Shown: positions 1 to 6,601 of the stretch, piece by piece
How positions within the stretch are numbered: the stretch's first letter is position 1
Layout of the letters: each line of letters begins with the position of its first letter
Assembly: GCA_021324715.1 (NCBI GenBank)
Contig: JAJPIN010000236.1
Span: forward strand, 1-9,057
Direction: 5' to 3'
From: Nitrososphaeria archaeon
Lineage (GTDB): Archaea; Thermoproteota; Nitrososphaeria; Nitrososphaerales; Nitrososphaeraceae
DNA: 9,057 nt
Notes under the pieces: generated by a model
What the model was told of the DNA's origin: nothing
Seen by the model: only the letters and a program-made list of their open reading frames with translations
Database searches by the model: none
Program-made: the position numbers and the translations under genes

Positions 1-1
1 T

Positions 2-136
2 AAAATCGAATATTTATGTCGTGGGGATGTTAATGGGAATTGTACTGATAAGTACCCTGTTTTTTGTGCCTCTACAAGAGCACTGGTAAGACCAAAACAA
101 TACAATTACAACGAATCCCACACGATTTTATTATAA
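2..136 (+). CDS. C-terminal end of a hypothetical protein entering at the left edge (partial)
   Basis: A reading frame is open from base 2 to a TAA at 134-136, giving 44 residues that begin KIEYLCRGDVNGNC and end ESHTILL. It has three cysteines and a balanced Asp/Asn/Gly/Tyr composition, which looks more like protein than translated AT-rich spacer. There is no methionine in it, so if real its start lies left of the window. At this base composition a 44-codon open frame could still arise by chance about one time in twenty (rough estimate). No family was recognised. The following gene is on the opposite strand and converges with it. Confidence 0.35.
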   Translation, partial: KIEYLCRGDVNGNCTDKYPVFCASTRALVRPKQYNYNESHTILL

Positions 137-223
137 AATGAGTTTAGAAGAATAGTTTTAGATAATGAATATCAATGTTATTTAGAACTACAGCTTGTTC
201 AGGTTATATGATCTTTGTATCAC

Positions 224-838
224 CTATTTTGTTGTTCTTTGATATCTCCCAGACATTTTATTAAATTCATTTAACTCTTGCTTTTTTATCATTCCGTTCT
301 TTTCTAGTACTCGTATTGATGCTTTATTTTCAGAAAAAACATATGCACAAATTTCTTTTAATCGTAAAATGGAGAACGCAAAAGTAATAACTAGTGCCAC
401 AGATTCTGTTGCTATACCATTCCCCCAATATAGCTCTCCAATCCAATATCCTACGGTTGCTTTCTTTTTGTCAAAATTTACATTCTTAAGACTTATTGTT
501 CCCACTAAGCGATTTACATCTTCAGGATTATTCTTGTATTGTATTGCAAAATTTGCAGCTTTTTGTGATTCAAAGTCTCTATGACTTGAACTGATAAAGT
601 TCACAGCGTCCTCTATGGTATACGGATATGGAACTTGCCATAAAGATTTTGATATATTATAGGTCATCAATTGACTATTATTCATAGCATCAGATATGGA
701 GAGTTCTCTTAATTTGACTAACAGGCCATTTATTTTAGGAAAATATTTGCGTAATGGCCTTTCTTTGGTCATATTATTAACTATATAATTTGGTAAATCT
801 TTATCAAAATAAATTCTTTTTTGATCGATTCTCCACAT
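224..838 (-). CDS. GNAT-family N-acetyltransferase (RimJ/RimL-like)
   Basis: A probable cytoplasmic acetyl-CoA-dependent N-acetyltransferase. Numbering from the ATG at 838 (204 aa), the GNAT fold begins near residue 38 (LLVKLRELSISDA). The acetyl-CoA binding motif A is GYWIGELYWGNGIATES at about 130-146, with the WGNGIA pyrophosphate loop, followed by a hydrophobic helix. The end is the typical SENKASIRVLEKNGM segment, in which N-x-x-S is the conserved pair of the RimJ/RimL group that acetylates protein N-termini or small molecules. The substrate cannot be read from sequence. A GTG at 847 in the same frame would add three residues; the ATG is preferred as the stronger codon. The first 35 residues are basic and precede the domain, so a later start at the internal Met (residue 23) is also possible. 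It is transcribed alone, divergently from the PLAT gene. Confidence 0.88.
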   Translation of the reverse strand: MWRIDQKRIYFDKDLPNYIVNNMTKERPLRKYFPKINGLLVKLRELSISDAMNNSQLMTYNISKSLWQVPYPYTIEDAVNFISSSHRDFESQKAANFAIQYKNNPEDVNRLVGTISLKNVNFDKKKATVGYWIGELYWGNGIATESVALVITFAFSILRLKEICAYVFSENKASIRVLEKNGMIKKQELNEFNKMSGRYQRTTK

Positions 839-862
839 TCCTAACACAATACTAGTTTACAC

Positions 863-876
863 CTTGTAGCTACAAG
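863..876. promoter_or_regulatory. Perfect 14-bp palindrome upstream of the GNAT gene (candidate operator)
   Basis: CTTGTAGCTACAAG reads identically on both strands. It lies 25-38 bp upstream of the GNAT ATG at 838, where an archaeal promoter would sit. Perfect dyads of this length in promoters are typical binding sites for dimeric regulators. No clear TATA box is seen for this gene, so the dyad may overlap a weak one. The role is inferred from position and symmetry only. Confidence 0.4.
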
Positions 877-1191
877 ACACCCTATTGACAGGATAGATAA
901 ATCATGGTTCTGATAAAACCATCACTTTACTTAAAAAAAGAAGAAAGTAACAACATTCCTAAAATTAGATACTTTCCTTTGCGTATTTCTTAATGAAATA
1001 ATAAAAATCTTACCCCTCAACTAAATAACAAAGAAAATCTTTAACATGTAATAAGAAGCTAATGATATTCTTATATAACAGTTTCATAAACATATAATTA
1101 TATGATACGTTACTCAATGCTAGTAATTAGCAATATCTAGTTAATGGCGCATATACTTATCAAGTAATCAGTGATTAATTAGTAAGTCATC

Positions 1192-1199
1192 TTTAAATA
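1192..1199 (+). promoter_or_regulatory. Archaeal TATA box of the PLAT gene
   Basis: TTTAAATA centred about 34 bp before the ATG at 1230. Transcription starting about 25 bp downstream of the box would leave a leader of roughly 10 nt or less, in keeping with leaderless or near-leaderless archaeal mRNAs. No Shine-Dalgarno site is seen before the ATG. Confidence 0.6.
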
Positions 1200-1229
1200 G
1201 ATTTATGATGAGATTTACCTTGATAAAAT

Positions 1230-1682
1230 ATGACACATGTAGGCAAAATAACAGCAACAATCAAGACAGGAGATGTAGCTAATGCACCCACTGATGGTCG
1301 TGTGTATTTGGGAATTGGAGGTCGAGAGTTTAGATTGAACAAACCTGGGAACCAGTTTAAAAGAGGTGCGACAGACACATTCATAATCGGAGATGGCGGG
1401 AACATCGATAATCCACGTAATGCAAATGAGTTGCCATTTTTTGGTGGAACCGATAATTGTCCGAGACTTGAATTTTTGGATTTGCCAAAATTTCCAGCAT
1501 ACATACGTCTTGAAGATGATGAAGAGGATGATAAGGATTGGAATGTGGAGGGTGTTACTGTATTAGCTGAGCAGTATAACTTCGGCGTTCCGACAGGACT
1601 AACTCGTGTCTATAATGGTGGCCTTCTTGGTCACATATGGCTCGGTACAAAATTTGGGAAAATGTTACAATTGCTTTCATAA
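1230..1682 (+). CDS. PLAT/LH2-like beta-sandwich domain protein
   Basis: A 150-aa protein that is essentially one PLAT/LH2-like domain. PLAT domains are beta-sandwiches that bind lipids or proteins, often with calcium. Visible hallmarks in order are an opening strand and loop (ITATIKTGDVANAPTDGRVYLGIGG, about 7-31), the middle strand FKRGATDTFIIG (43-54), NIDNPRNANELPFF (58-71), PAYIRLED (89-96), an acidic loop DDEEDDKD (96-103) and W104 with NVEGVTV (104-111). An extra C-terminal strand contains GHIWLGTKFGKMLQL. The acidic loop could bind a metal. There is no signal peptide or membrane segment, so it is probably cytoplasmic. It stands alone with its own TATA box and a T-tract 13 bp after the stop. 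A decayed relative faces it on the other strand at 1781-2255. The family call is from motif recognition; the biological role is unknown. Confidence 0.75.
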   Translation: MTHVGKITATIKTGDVANAPTDGRVYLGIGGREFRLNKPGNQFKRGATDTFIIGDGGNIDNPRNANELPFFGGTDNCPRLEFLDLPKFPAYIRLEDDEEDDKDWNVEGVTVLAEQYNFGVPTGLTRVYNGGLLGHIWLGTKFGKMLQLLS

Positions 1683-1694
1683 AATTTTCCTACA

Positions 1695-1702
1695 TTTTTT
1701 TT
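1695..1702 (+). terminator. T8 tract, candidate archaeal terminator of the PLAT gene
   Basis: Eight consecutive T on the coding strand, starting 13 bases after the TAA of the PLAT gene. Archaeal RNA polymerase terminates on oligo-T tracts without needing a hairpin, so position and composition fit. No stable stem precedes it. Confidence 0.5.
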
Positions 1703-1780
1703 GATACTCTTAAACTATAAAAAAGTATGATTATAAGACCCTAGGAGAATTTCTAACTATGTATCTGTAGACTGCCTTAA

Positions 1781-2255
1781 TTAGTTAATATTGCTGCTCT
1801 CTGTACTTTCTCCTATCGGATTTATGTCAAAGTATTGAGCATCCTTATTTTTTGTTCCTACCTTTATATATTGATGCATTATCTTTGAGCTCCTAATCGT
1901 TCGCAAAATTTGACAATATCATAGTAATGCTATACCTTTACAGAAACGATACTAAAGCTTTCAATTGTTCTATATTCATCGGGGTTCAAGCACGATATAC
2001 ATGATGATTGTCGATATTTTCTTCAGTAATTGTAACGGTCAAGATGGGATACGATCCTCAGCATTAAGAATTGGAATCTTGCAGCTAAAGAGATTACGTA
2101 GTTATGTCATGTCGATTCCTAATTGAGGAATCTTAACAATCGATGGAAGACTTCTTACTGCAAATTCCAAGATAAACGTCTCCTTCTGTTCCTGCATCTC
2201 AGATGTTTGCTGTATGAATGTCAACACTTTGATTATTGACTAAATGATCTGCCAT
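1781..2255 (-). pseudogene. Decayed PLAT-domain gene, inverted relative of the neighbouring PLAT gene
   Basis: Reading the minus strand from an ATG at 2255 gives MADHLVNNQSVDIHTANI, a TGA at 2201-2199, then DAGTEGDVYLGICSKKSSID and a TAA at 2135-2133. This is the opening of a PLAT domain: TEGDVYLGI matches TDGRVYLGI of the intact gene at 1230 in seven of nine positions. After a frame change the order continues with KIPILNAEDRIPS (compare the NIDNPRNANELP region), a stop, then MYIVLEP (compare YIRLED). After another shift come TIESFSIVSVKV (compare WNVEGVTV) and, near the end, VGTKNKDAQYFDI, ending at a TAA at 1781-1783. Several stops and at least two frameshifts exclude a working protein. The order of blocks is that of the domain, so this is a relic rather than chance. 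At nucleotide level it is well diverged from the intact gene, so it is an old paralogue or separate acquisition, not a fresh duplicate. The exact ends are approximate. Confidence 0.72.
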
Positions 2256-2752
2256 AGTTTTTTCTTGAACTTTGTAGTTCCGTTAGGTTTTTGTGTTTGA
2301 GAAATATTGATGTCAAGAATGTTTTTCGGTGCCGAATAATTTTTAATGTTTTCCCGAATAGGTGGGGTATATTAAATAACAATTAAACATTTGAATGAAG
2401 TTATTAAACTTTCAATTCTGCTGTAGATAAAAGGGGATTGGATTAAATAATGCGGTAAACTTTTTTAGATTTTCTAATTTAAAATGAATCAAGCCGACAT
2501 ATACGGTCAATATAAATTAGATTTAGACAATTATATCGCAGATCCATATTTAATTTGAAATACAGGATATAATCCAGTATTATGAATTTAATGAAATCCC
2601 TGGAATCAATGACCTCCCTCATTTCTCGATTCTATGAGCAGAATCAATAAGGGACCCGATACCGATGATTAGTCAGACAGAGAAGCATAATAAGGGTCAA
2701 AAACATTATTATGAAAAACAAAATATAACCCAAGTTTTTTATATGAACTCAA
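2256..2752. other. Non-coding or decayed stretch between the PLAT relic and the zinc-ribbon gene
   Basis: About 500 AT-rich bases with frequent stops in all frames. The longest protein-like piece is a 24-codon ATG frame from 2484 on the plus strand (MNQADIYGQYKLDLDNYIAD...), ended by a TGA and not continued recognisably in any frame. GAATCAAT occurs twice about 40 bp apart near 2605-2650. An AT-rich element (AAAATATAAC, about 2719-2728) lies where a TATA box for the gene at 2753 could be. I recognise no RNA gene. Confidence 0.5.
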
Positions 2753-3127
2753 TTGTCATCAACATCATACTATCAGTTCCAGATTAATGGAATAGTTAAT
2801 ACAAGAAGTGATTATAAACCGCATCCAGATTTTAGATGGGATATGGAACTAAATCAAATTTTGATGGATATATTTTTTGGGAATAAGAAATCAGTAACTC
2901 CAGATTGGAACGCTCAGATTTACCACGTTAATTCAGGCCCAAAGTCCACCATGAAAGAGGCAGAAAAGGAAGCAAAAACGAGGAAATGCAAAACATGCAA
3001 TTCCATCAATTTAAAAATAAAATCAGGAGACTCAGAGGTTCCAAGAACAAAAGAGACTTATGTTTGTCTAGACTGCGGACATACAGGCGTAATATCTTAT
3101 TACGTTAAAGTTTATGACACGAGTTGA
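2753..3127 (+). CDS. Small zinc-ribbon protein with TFIIS/TFS-like C-terminal ribbon
   Basis: A 124-aa protein. The C-terminal half is a four-cysteine zinc ribbon: C79-x2-C82 and C105-x2-C108, the second pair in the context TYVCLDCGHTG. Between the pairs lies SGDSEVPRTKETYVC. This resembles the hairpin of TFIIS, archaeal TFS and RPB9 ribbons, where an acidic pair (SADEPMT) sits before the second knuckle; here the acidic residues D93 and E95 are separated by a serine. The N-terminal 70 residues, which include RWDMELNQILMDIFFG, are not recognised. The linker 67-78 is charged and helical. The start is a TTG; a stop lies three codons upstream in frame (2744-2746), and the only alternatives are internal ATGs at 2843 and later. 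An ATG at 2743 is in another frame and stops soon. A transcription-linked or nucleic-acid-binding role is inference; any zinc-ribbon scaffold is possible. Confidence 0.72.
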   Translation: MSSTSYYQFQINGIVNTRSDYKPHPDFRWDMELNQILMDIFFGNKKSVTPDWNAQIYHVNSGPKSTMKEAEKEAKTRKCKTCNSINLKIKSGDSEVPRTKETYVCLDCGHTGVISYYVKVYDTS

Positions 3128-3426
3128 ATTGAAAATAGGACTCGAATATTTATTTACCGTCTGTGTTTGAATCTCCTTTGCAATATCTTAATGTGGAGTA
3201 TTAATTATCGACAAAGTAGCAATAATCGCATCAATCATTTATCTTTCCTGTAAAGTAAATGTAGGCACGTTTGTATTTTGACTAAAAGTAAAAATAAATC
3301 TTTAGCTAAGATATCGTCTTCTGGAGGCTCCTTGCGTTGATTTCTTCTAATAGATCATAAATTATAAGCATAGCAAATTTGTAAACAAGTAAAATGAAAT
3401 AAAATAATGATTAAATAAACTGACGC
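3128..3426. other. Convergent intergenic region
   Basis: About 300 AT-rich bases between the ends of the zinc-ribbon gene and the exported four-cysteine protein gene. No protein-like frame, structured RNA or strong inverted repeat was found. Short T-rich runs near 3149 and 3270 could help termination of the plus-strand gene. Confidence 0.5.
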
Positions 3427-3990
3427 TTAATTCATTATTCTTACAGGATTTATAAACATCCATTCTGCTTCATCAAAAACCATATCAACAACTAATTTGT
3501 ATTTTTTGGTCAAGATATCATCCGGAATATGAAAATTAAAATGTGCACAATCTTCTAAGGATTGGGAACCACAATCATTTTTTTGTAATTCTAATTGCGG
3601 GATAGAAGTCCTTGCAATCTGACCATCTTTATAACCTCTGTCAACTAAGTAAACGGTAATATCAGTAGGAGATAAGCTATCATCACATATATCGTTACTA
3701 TCGCATTTAACTTTAAGAGATAAGGTATTATCGTCTTTGTCCAATTTCATATTACTGGCTAGCAGAGCGTTATCATCATGTTCAATTTTTGTTTGTCCTC
3801 CAAAATCGAGTGAATAATCCGCAGTAAATTCATACTTATCGTCTTCGGAATCAATTATTGCCGATGGTATTTTGTTAAATGCAACAGGTTCAAATGCTGC
3901 TGCATACATATCGCTATTTGTGAATAAGGGAATGGACACTACCCCTATTGTTATCGTCAGAAAGTAGCGATCTCTAATTTGTTTATCCAT
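3427..3990 (-). CDS. Exported hypothetical protein with four cysteines
   Basis: A 187-aa protein of no recognised family. It begins with a short charged stretch (MDKQIRDR) and a hydrophobic segment at about 9-23, ending near MYAAAFEP, which fits a signal peptide cleaved around residue 32. The mature part is acidic, rich in Asp, Asn and Lys, and alternates hydrophobic and polar residues as beta-strands would. It has exactly four cysteines, C96, C102, C140 and C148, in two close pairs suggesting two disulfides in an extracytoplasmic beta-rich domain. The ATG at 3990 is preferred because an AT-rich box (TTTATTAATATA) lies about 30 bp upstream. It is oriented like the GH130 gene behind it but 256 bp away, so it is probably transcribed separately. 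Function unknown. Confidence 0.75.
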   Translation of the reverse strand: MDKQIRDRYFLTITIGVVSIPLFTNSDMYAAAFEPVAFNKIPSAIIDSEDDKYEFTADYSLDFGGQTKIEHDDNALLASNMKLDKDDNTLSLKVKCDSNDICDDSLSPTDITVYLVDRGYKDGQIARTSIPQLELQKNDCGSQSLEDCAHFNFHIPDDILTKKYKLVVDMVFDEAEWMFINPVRIMN

Positions 3991-4015
3991 TGATTATTTT
4001 AATGCAGGCAACTTG

Positions 4016-4027
4016 TATATTAATAAA
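4016..4027 (-). promoter_or_regulatory. TATA box of the exported four-cysteine protein gene
   Basis: On the minus strand this reads TTTATTAATATA, centred about 31 bp before the ATG at 3990. The spacing fits an archaeal promoter with a leader of a few nucleotides. Confidence 0.5.
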
Positions 4028-4246
4028 TTCCTTACATTGAATGTTTTCTACTTAATCAGTTCTACTATAGGACGATATGTATAAAAATTGTATATTTTGT
4101 AGACTTGGTTGTACTTGTTGTATAAATGAGTAATGGACTCAAATTGTTTAACTTGGGTCTAGCAGTATGTTATCTTTTGCTATAATTAGTAATGACGTCA
4201 CCAGAACGACATTTTGAAGTCATATTAGATTTTCATTACATTTAAA

Positions 4247-5197
4247 TCAAAGAGAACATTTATCTGACATTATATAATCTAATATTTCTTGTAAATCAGC
4301 CGTAGCAACGCAGCACACCTTATCTGCAGCACCATAGTATACTAGTAATTTATTATCCAATATACAAGCCCCCGTTGGAAAGACGACATTATTGACATCG
4401 CCTTTAAGCTCATATTCTTCCTCGGGTGTTAGTAAGGGTACTTTAGTTCTTCCCAAGATTCTACATGGTTCATTGATATCAAGTAGAAAAGCTCCAGCAC
4501 TGTAAACATGGTCTGAGTCCACTCCATGATATATTACGAGCCAACCATTTTTGGTCCTAATAGGAGGCACACCTACTCCTATCTTTAGCTCTTCCCAACT
4601 TTGTTCTGGTTTTACTAGTAGAGAATGTTTCGAATAATTGGTAATTGAATCTCCTTCTGCTATCCATATACTTGGTTTTTCAGTATTATACTGTGGACCA
4701 ACCCAGGTACTTGGTCTGTGTAGCATCATGTAACTTAATGCAGCTTCGTTAATTTTGGGAAATAGTACAACATCTTTATCTTCCGAACCAGGTCCAGTTA
4801 TTATCCCAAGTCTCTCATAATCAAGAAAATCCTCTGTCTTGGCGAGGGCAGTGTATATTGATGGATTATTTTTGACATAATTTGAAAGCACCACATACGT
4901 TACATAGGTTTCATCTTCTATGGTCATTATCCGAGGATCTTCCATACCATAGCTTTCATAGTCCGCTTCTGGATATAATGCTGCTTCCTTTTTTTTGATG
5001 AAGGAAAGACCGTCGTTACTTGATGCATAACCAATCCTTGATACATAATTATCATATTCACCTATTGCCCTGTAAAGCATATGAATAGTCTTACCATCAT
5101 AAAGAACCGAGCAATTAAACACTGCCTTTGACTCCCACCAATTGGATTTATCCGGAACTAATATCGGATTAAGCTTAGATCTCTCTAATTGAAGCAT
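4247..5197 (-). CDS. GH130-family beta-mannoside phosphorylase or hydrolase
   Basis: A 316-aa protein, full length for the short GH130 group. It is a cytoplasmic five-bladed beta-propeller enzyme that cleaves terminal beta-linked mannosides, usually by phosphorolysis to mannose 1-phosphate. Family landmarks in order: NPIL at 10-13, VFNCSVLYDGKTIHMLYRA (26-44), YASSNDG (57-63), GMEDPRI (84-90; the Asp of EDPR is the expected general acid), KDVVLFP (141-147), HRPS (160-163), GVGVPPI (207-213), YHGVD (223-227), the PLLTPEEEYE segment (254-263), VVFPTGA (271-277) and YYGAAD near the C-terminus. HR at 160-161, K205 and H224 are basic residues that could form the phosphate site of phosphorylases rather than hydrolases. 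There is no signal peptide. The beta-1,2 versus beta-1,4 linkage cannot be decided. No sugar transporter or other glycoside gene is adjacent, so turnover of an internal mannoside, glycan or exopolysaccharide is only a guess. Confidence 0.9.
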   Translation of the reverse strand: MLQLERSKLNPILVPDKSNWWESKAVFNCSVLYDGKTIHMLYRAIGEYDNYVSRIGYASSNDGLSFIKKKEAALYPEADYESYGMEDPRIMTIEDETYVTYVVLSNYVKNNPSIYTALAKTEDFLDYERLGIITGPGSEDKDVVLFPKINEAALSYMMLHRPSTWVGPQYNTEKPSIWIAEGDSITNYSKHSLLVKPEQSWEELKIGVGVPPIRTKNGWLVIYHGVDSDHVYSAGAFLLDINEPCRILGRTKVPLLTPEEEYELKGDVNNVVFPTGACILDNKLLVYYGAADKVCCVATADLQEILDYIMSDKCSL

Positions 5198-5233
5198 TAG
5201 GCTCTCAAATCATAATTAGCAAGTTATTCAATG

Positions 5234-5240
5234 CTATAAA
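5234..5240 (-). promoter_or_regulatory. Candidate TATA box of the GH130 gene
   Basis: TTTATAG on the minus strand, about 40 bp before the ATG at 5197, implying a leader of roughly 15 nt. This is somewhat weaker and more distant than the other boxes in the window. Confidence 0.35.
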
Positions 5241-5402
5241 CGTTATTATGTAATCGATAACTTTGGTAAATTCTTTTGAGATTAACATGAATTAATGAAT
5301 TTAAATCATTACTACTAATAGATTCTTACTGGTATTTTGTTGAATGTAAAAATAGTAGGTTATCCAGAACCTGTCAAACTAGAATATGGAACCCTATAGC
5401 AC

Positions 5403-5410
5403 TTAAATAC
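5403..5410 (+). promoter_or_regulatory. TATA box of the Rieske ferredoxin gene
   Basis: TTAAATAC about 36 bp before the ATG at 5443. The transcript would carry a short purine-rich leader (AAGAGAGATAGAGT) that could act as a weak ribosome binding site. An upstream ATG at 5422 is followed by a stop after five codons. Confidence 0.55.
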
Positions 5411-5442
5411 TTTTTTGGATAATGAAAAAAGAGAGATAGAGT

Positions 5443-5760
5443 ATGAATGAGGCTTTCGTTAAGATTGGTGAAACAAAAGAAATTGGCCCCTCAAGTATGA
5501 AAGCAGTTGAAGTAGAAGGGGAAAAAGTCTGTATAATTAATAAAGAAGGAAATTATTATGCGATTGGAAATACATGTACTCATGTTGGTGGTCCCTTGAA
5601 CGAGGGAACGCTTGAAGAATATGAAGTTGAATGTCCTTGGCATGGTTCCAAATTTGATATTAGGAACGGCCAAGCAACCAAACCTCCTGCCGTGCGAGCA
5701 GTTCCGAGGTATGAGGTCAAGATTGAAGGTAACAGCATATTTGTAAGAAAGCAAAAATGA
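5443..5760 (+). CDS. Rieske-type [2Fe-2S] ferredoxin
   Basis: A 105-aa soluble electron carrier made of a single Rieske domain. The cluster ligands are complete: C45-T-H47 in TCTHVGGPLNEG and C64-P-W-H67 in CPWHGSKFD, 16 residues apart. Around them are the usual strands, a conserved FDIRNGQATKPPAV turn (71-84) and the closing strand NSIFVRK. The disulfide cysteines typical of bc1 and b6f Rieske proteins are absent, and there is no membrane anchor. It therefore belongs with the NirD/BphF-like ferredoxins that supply electrons to oxygenases or are subunits of reductases. No oxygenase, nitrite reductase or ferredoxin reductase is adjacent, so the partner must be encoded elsewhere. It has its own TATA box and converges with the next gene. 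Confidence 0.94.
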   Translation: MNEAFVKIGETKEIGPSSMKAVEVEGEKVCIINKEGNYYAIGNTCTHVGGPLNEGTLEEYEVECPWHGSKFDIRNGQATKPPAVRAVPRYEVKIEGNSIFVRKQK

Positions 5761-5944
5761 CTAAGGTCTGCCTAAGATAAATTCCATCTTATTTTATTTT
5801 TGGAAGCTGATAACAAATTAGAGATCGTACTATCGTTCCAATTGATTAATGAATCAAATTCCCCTAGTTAATTTGAATTAATTAAAAGATTGTTATGAAG
5901 AAATTCTAAAAGGACGGTATAAGTAGGTATAACTTTTGAGTTGA

Positions 5945-6484
5945 CTAACCTGTACTGTTACCCATTGACATGTTTCCCATTGACTTACCTTCTGCGCCGG
6001 CCATAATTTCATCTACACCTATTACAACTGTAGCAGTTGGTCCAAATTTTACGAATATATTTGTTGGATTTTGTAAAGCTATGTCAGTTACGATTCCATT
6101 ACTACCTTGCAGACTTGACTCAATGTCTGCGTGATATATGCACATTGTTCCTGGTTTAGATAATTCCTTCACCAATTCCAGATTCGCAGGCTTAAGATTT
6201 GGTGCCTGACCTATTAGTAATTTCAACGATGTCTTTGAGTTGCTATCACAAGGAAGCTTTGCAGCTACATGACCTACCTTTATCATATATGGCGTAGTAT
6301 CGTATAAATGAATATAGTCATTTGCTGGGATCGTCAAACCTTCAAGAAGAACGGTTTGAGAGTCTCTTACAACGGTTCCCGCATCCCGTTGAGCGTTTGT
6401 ATATTGCGTCACACTTGAAAATAAAATCGGAGTTATGATTGCTACCAAAGCAAGTGACGATAGTAATCCAGACCCTGTTATCAT
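5945..6484 (-). CDS. Exported protein with one cysteine pair and a Met-rich C-terminal tail
   Basis: A 179-aa protein. Residues 5-25 are hydrophobic, followed by SVTQYTNAQ, a good signal peptide with cleavage likely after A31. The mature domain (about 37-160) is mixed alpha/beta with TIPANDYIHLYDTTPYMIKVGH near its start. It has two cysteines, C79 and C115, that could form a disulfide. C115 lies in PGTMCIYHAD, where C-x2-H recalls part of a cupredoxin copper site, but the full ligand set and fold are not evident. The last 14 residues (GKSMGNMSMGNSTG) are Met/Gly/Asn/Ser-rich, a composition seen in copper-handling extracytoplasmic proteins. I recall similar proteins in ammonia-oxidising archaea but cannot name a family. 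It diverges from the histidine-repeat gene at 6602 across a 117-bp shared region. A metal role is inference. Confidence 0.78.
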   Translation of the reverse strand: MITGSGLLSSLALVAIITPILFSSVTQYTNAQRDAGTVVRDSQTVLLEGLTIPANDYIHLYDTTPYMIKVGHVAAKLPCDSNSKTSLKLLIGQAPNLKPANLELVKELSKPGTMCIYHADIESSLQGSNGIVTDIALQNPTNIFVKFGPTATVVIGVDEIMAGAEGKSMGNMSMGNSTG

Positions 6485-6504
6485 AAGATTAGGAAGAAAC
6501 CAAG

Positions 6505-6512
6505 ATATTTAA
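6505..6512 (-). promoter_or_regulatory. TATA box of the Met-rich-tail exported protein gene
   Basis: The minus strand reads TTAAATAT, inside GTTAAATATC at 6504-6513, centred about 24 bp before the ATG at 6484. At this spacing the transcript would begin at or next to the start codon, so it is probably leaderless. Confidence 0.55.
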
Positions 6513-6567
6513 CATTTCTTGCGTCAATCGATATTTATTTGATATATAGTTCAATTTCATTGCAAGA

Positions 6568-6582
6568 ATGCTTAAGAAGCAT
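6568..6582. promoter_or_regulatory. Inverted repeat ATGCTT-AAG-AAGCAT in the shared promoter region
   Basis: A perfect dyad of 6-bp arms around a 3-bp centre, 20-34 bp upstream of the ATG at 6602. It overlaps TTAAGAA, the best available TATA-like sequence for that gene, so a protein bound here would block or aid the promoter. It also lies within the 117 bp shared with the divergent gene at 5945-6484. The operator role is inferred from symmetry and position. Confidence 0.35.
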
Positions 6583-6601
6583 GTTGGCTATAGTAGTTTA
6601 A

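Larger units (their letters stand above)
848..1229. other. Divergent intergenic region between the GNAT and PLAT genes
   Basis: About 380 AT-rich bases without a credible reading frame. It holds the 14-bp palindrome at 863-876, a second perfect but purely AT-rich 14-bp palindrome at 1091-1104 (CATATAATTATATG), and the TATA box of the PLAT gene at 1192-1199. I see no tRNA or structured RNA signature in it. Confidence 0.6.

Noticed and set aside
369..584. 71-codon open frame on the plus strand inside the acetyltransferase gene
   Set aside because: It overlaps the acetyl-CoA binding region of the GNAT gene on the other strand and shows no domain or export pattern of its own.
1091..1104. Perfect palindrome CATATAATTATATG as a regulatory site
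   Set aside because: Composed almost only of A and T in AT-rich spacer and more than 120 bp from either start codon, so chance is likely.
1193..1504. 103-codon open frame on the minus strand opposite the PLAT gene
   Set aside because: It mirrors the coding strand of a well-supported domain protein and its product has no coherent features; a shadow frame.
1998..2040. Box C-like ATGATGA followed by CTGA-like sequence, possible C/D box RNA
   Set aside because: The D box and second box pair are not correctly placed, and the site lies within the PLAT relic where the sequence is otherwise explained.
5322..5398. Possible short peptide frame upstream of the Rieske gene (VKIVGYPEPVKLEYGTL)
   Set aside because: Only a TTG start is available, it is about 20 residues long, and no promoter was seen; the amino acid pattern is suggestive but insufficient.
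5491..5754. 87-codon open frame on the minus strand inside the Rieske gene
   Set aside because: It lies wholly opposite a gene with all Rieske ligands; its own translation is unremarkable.
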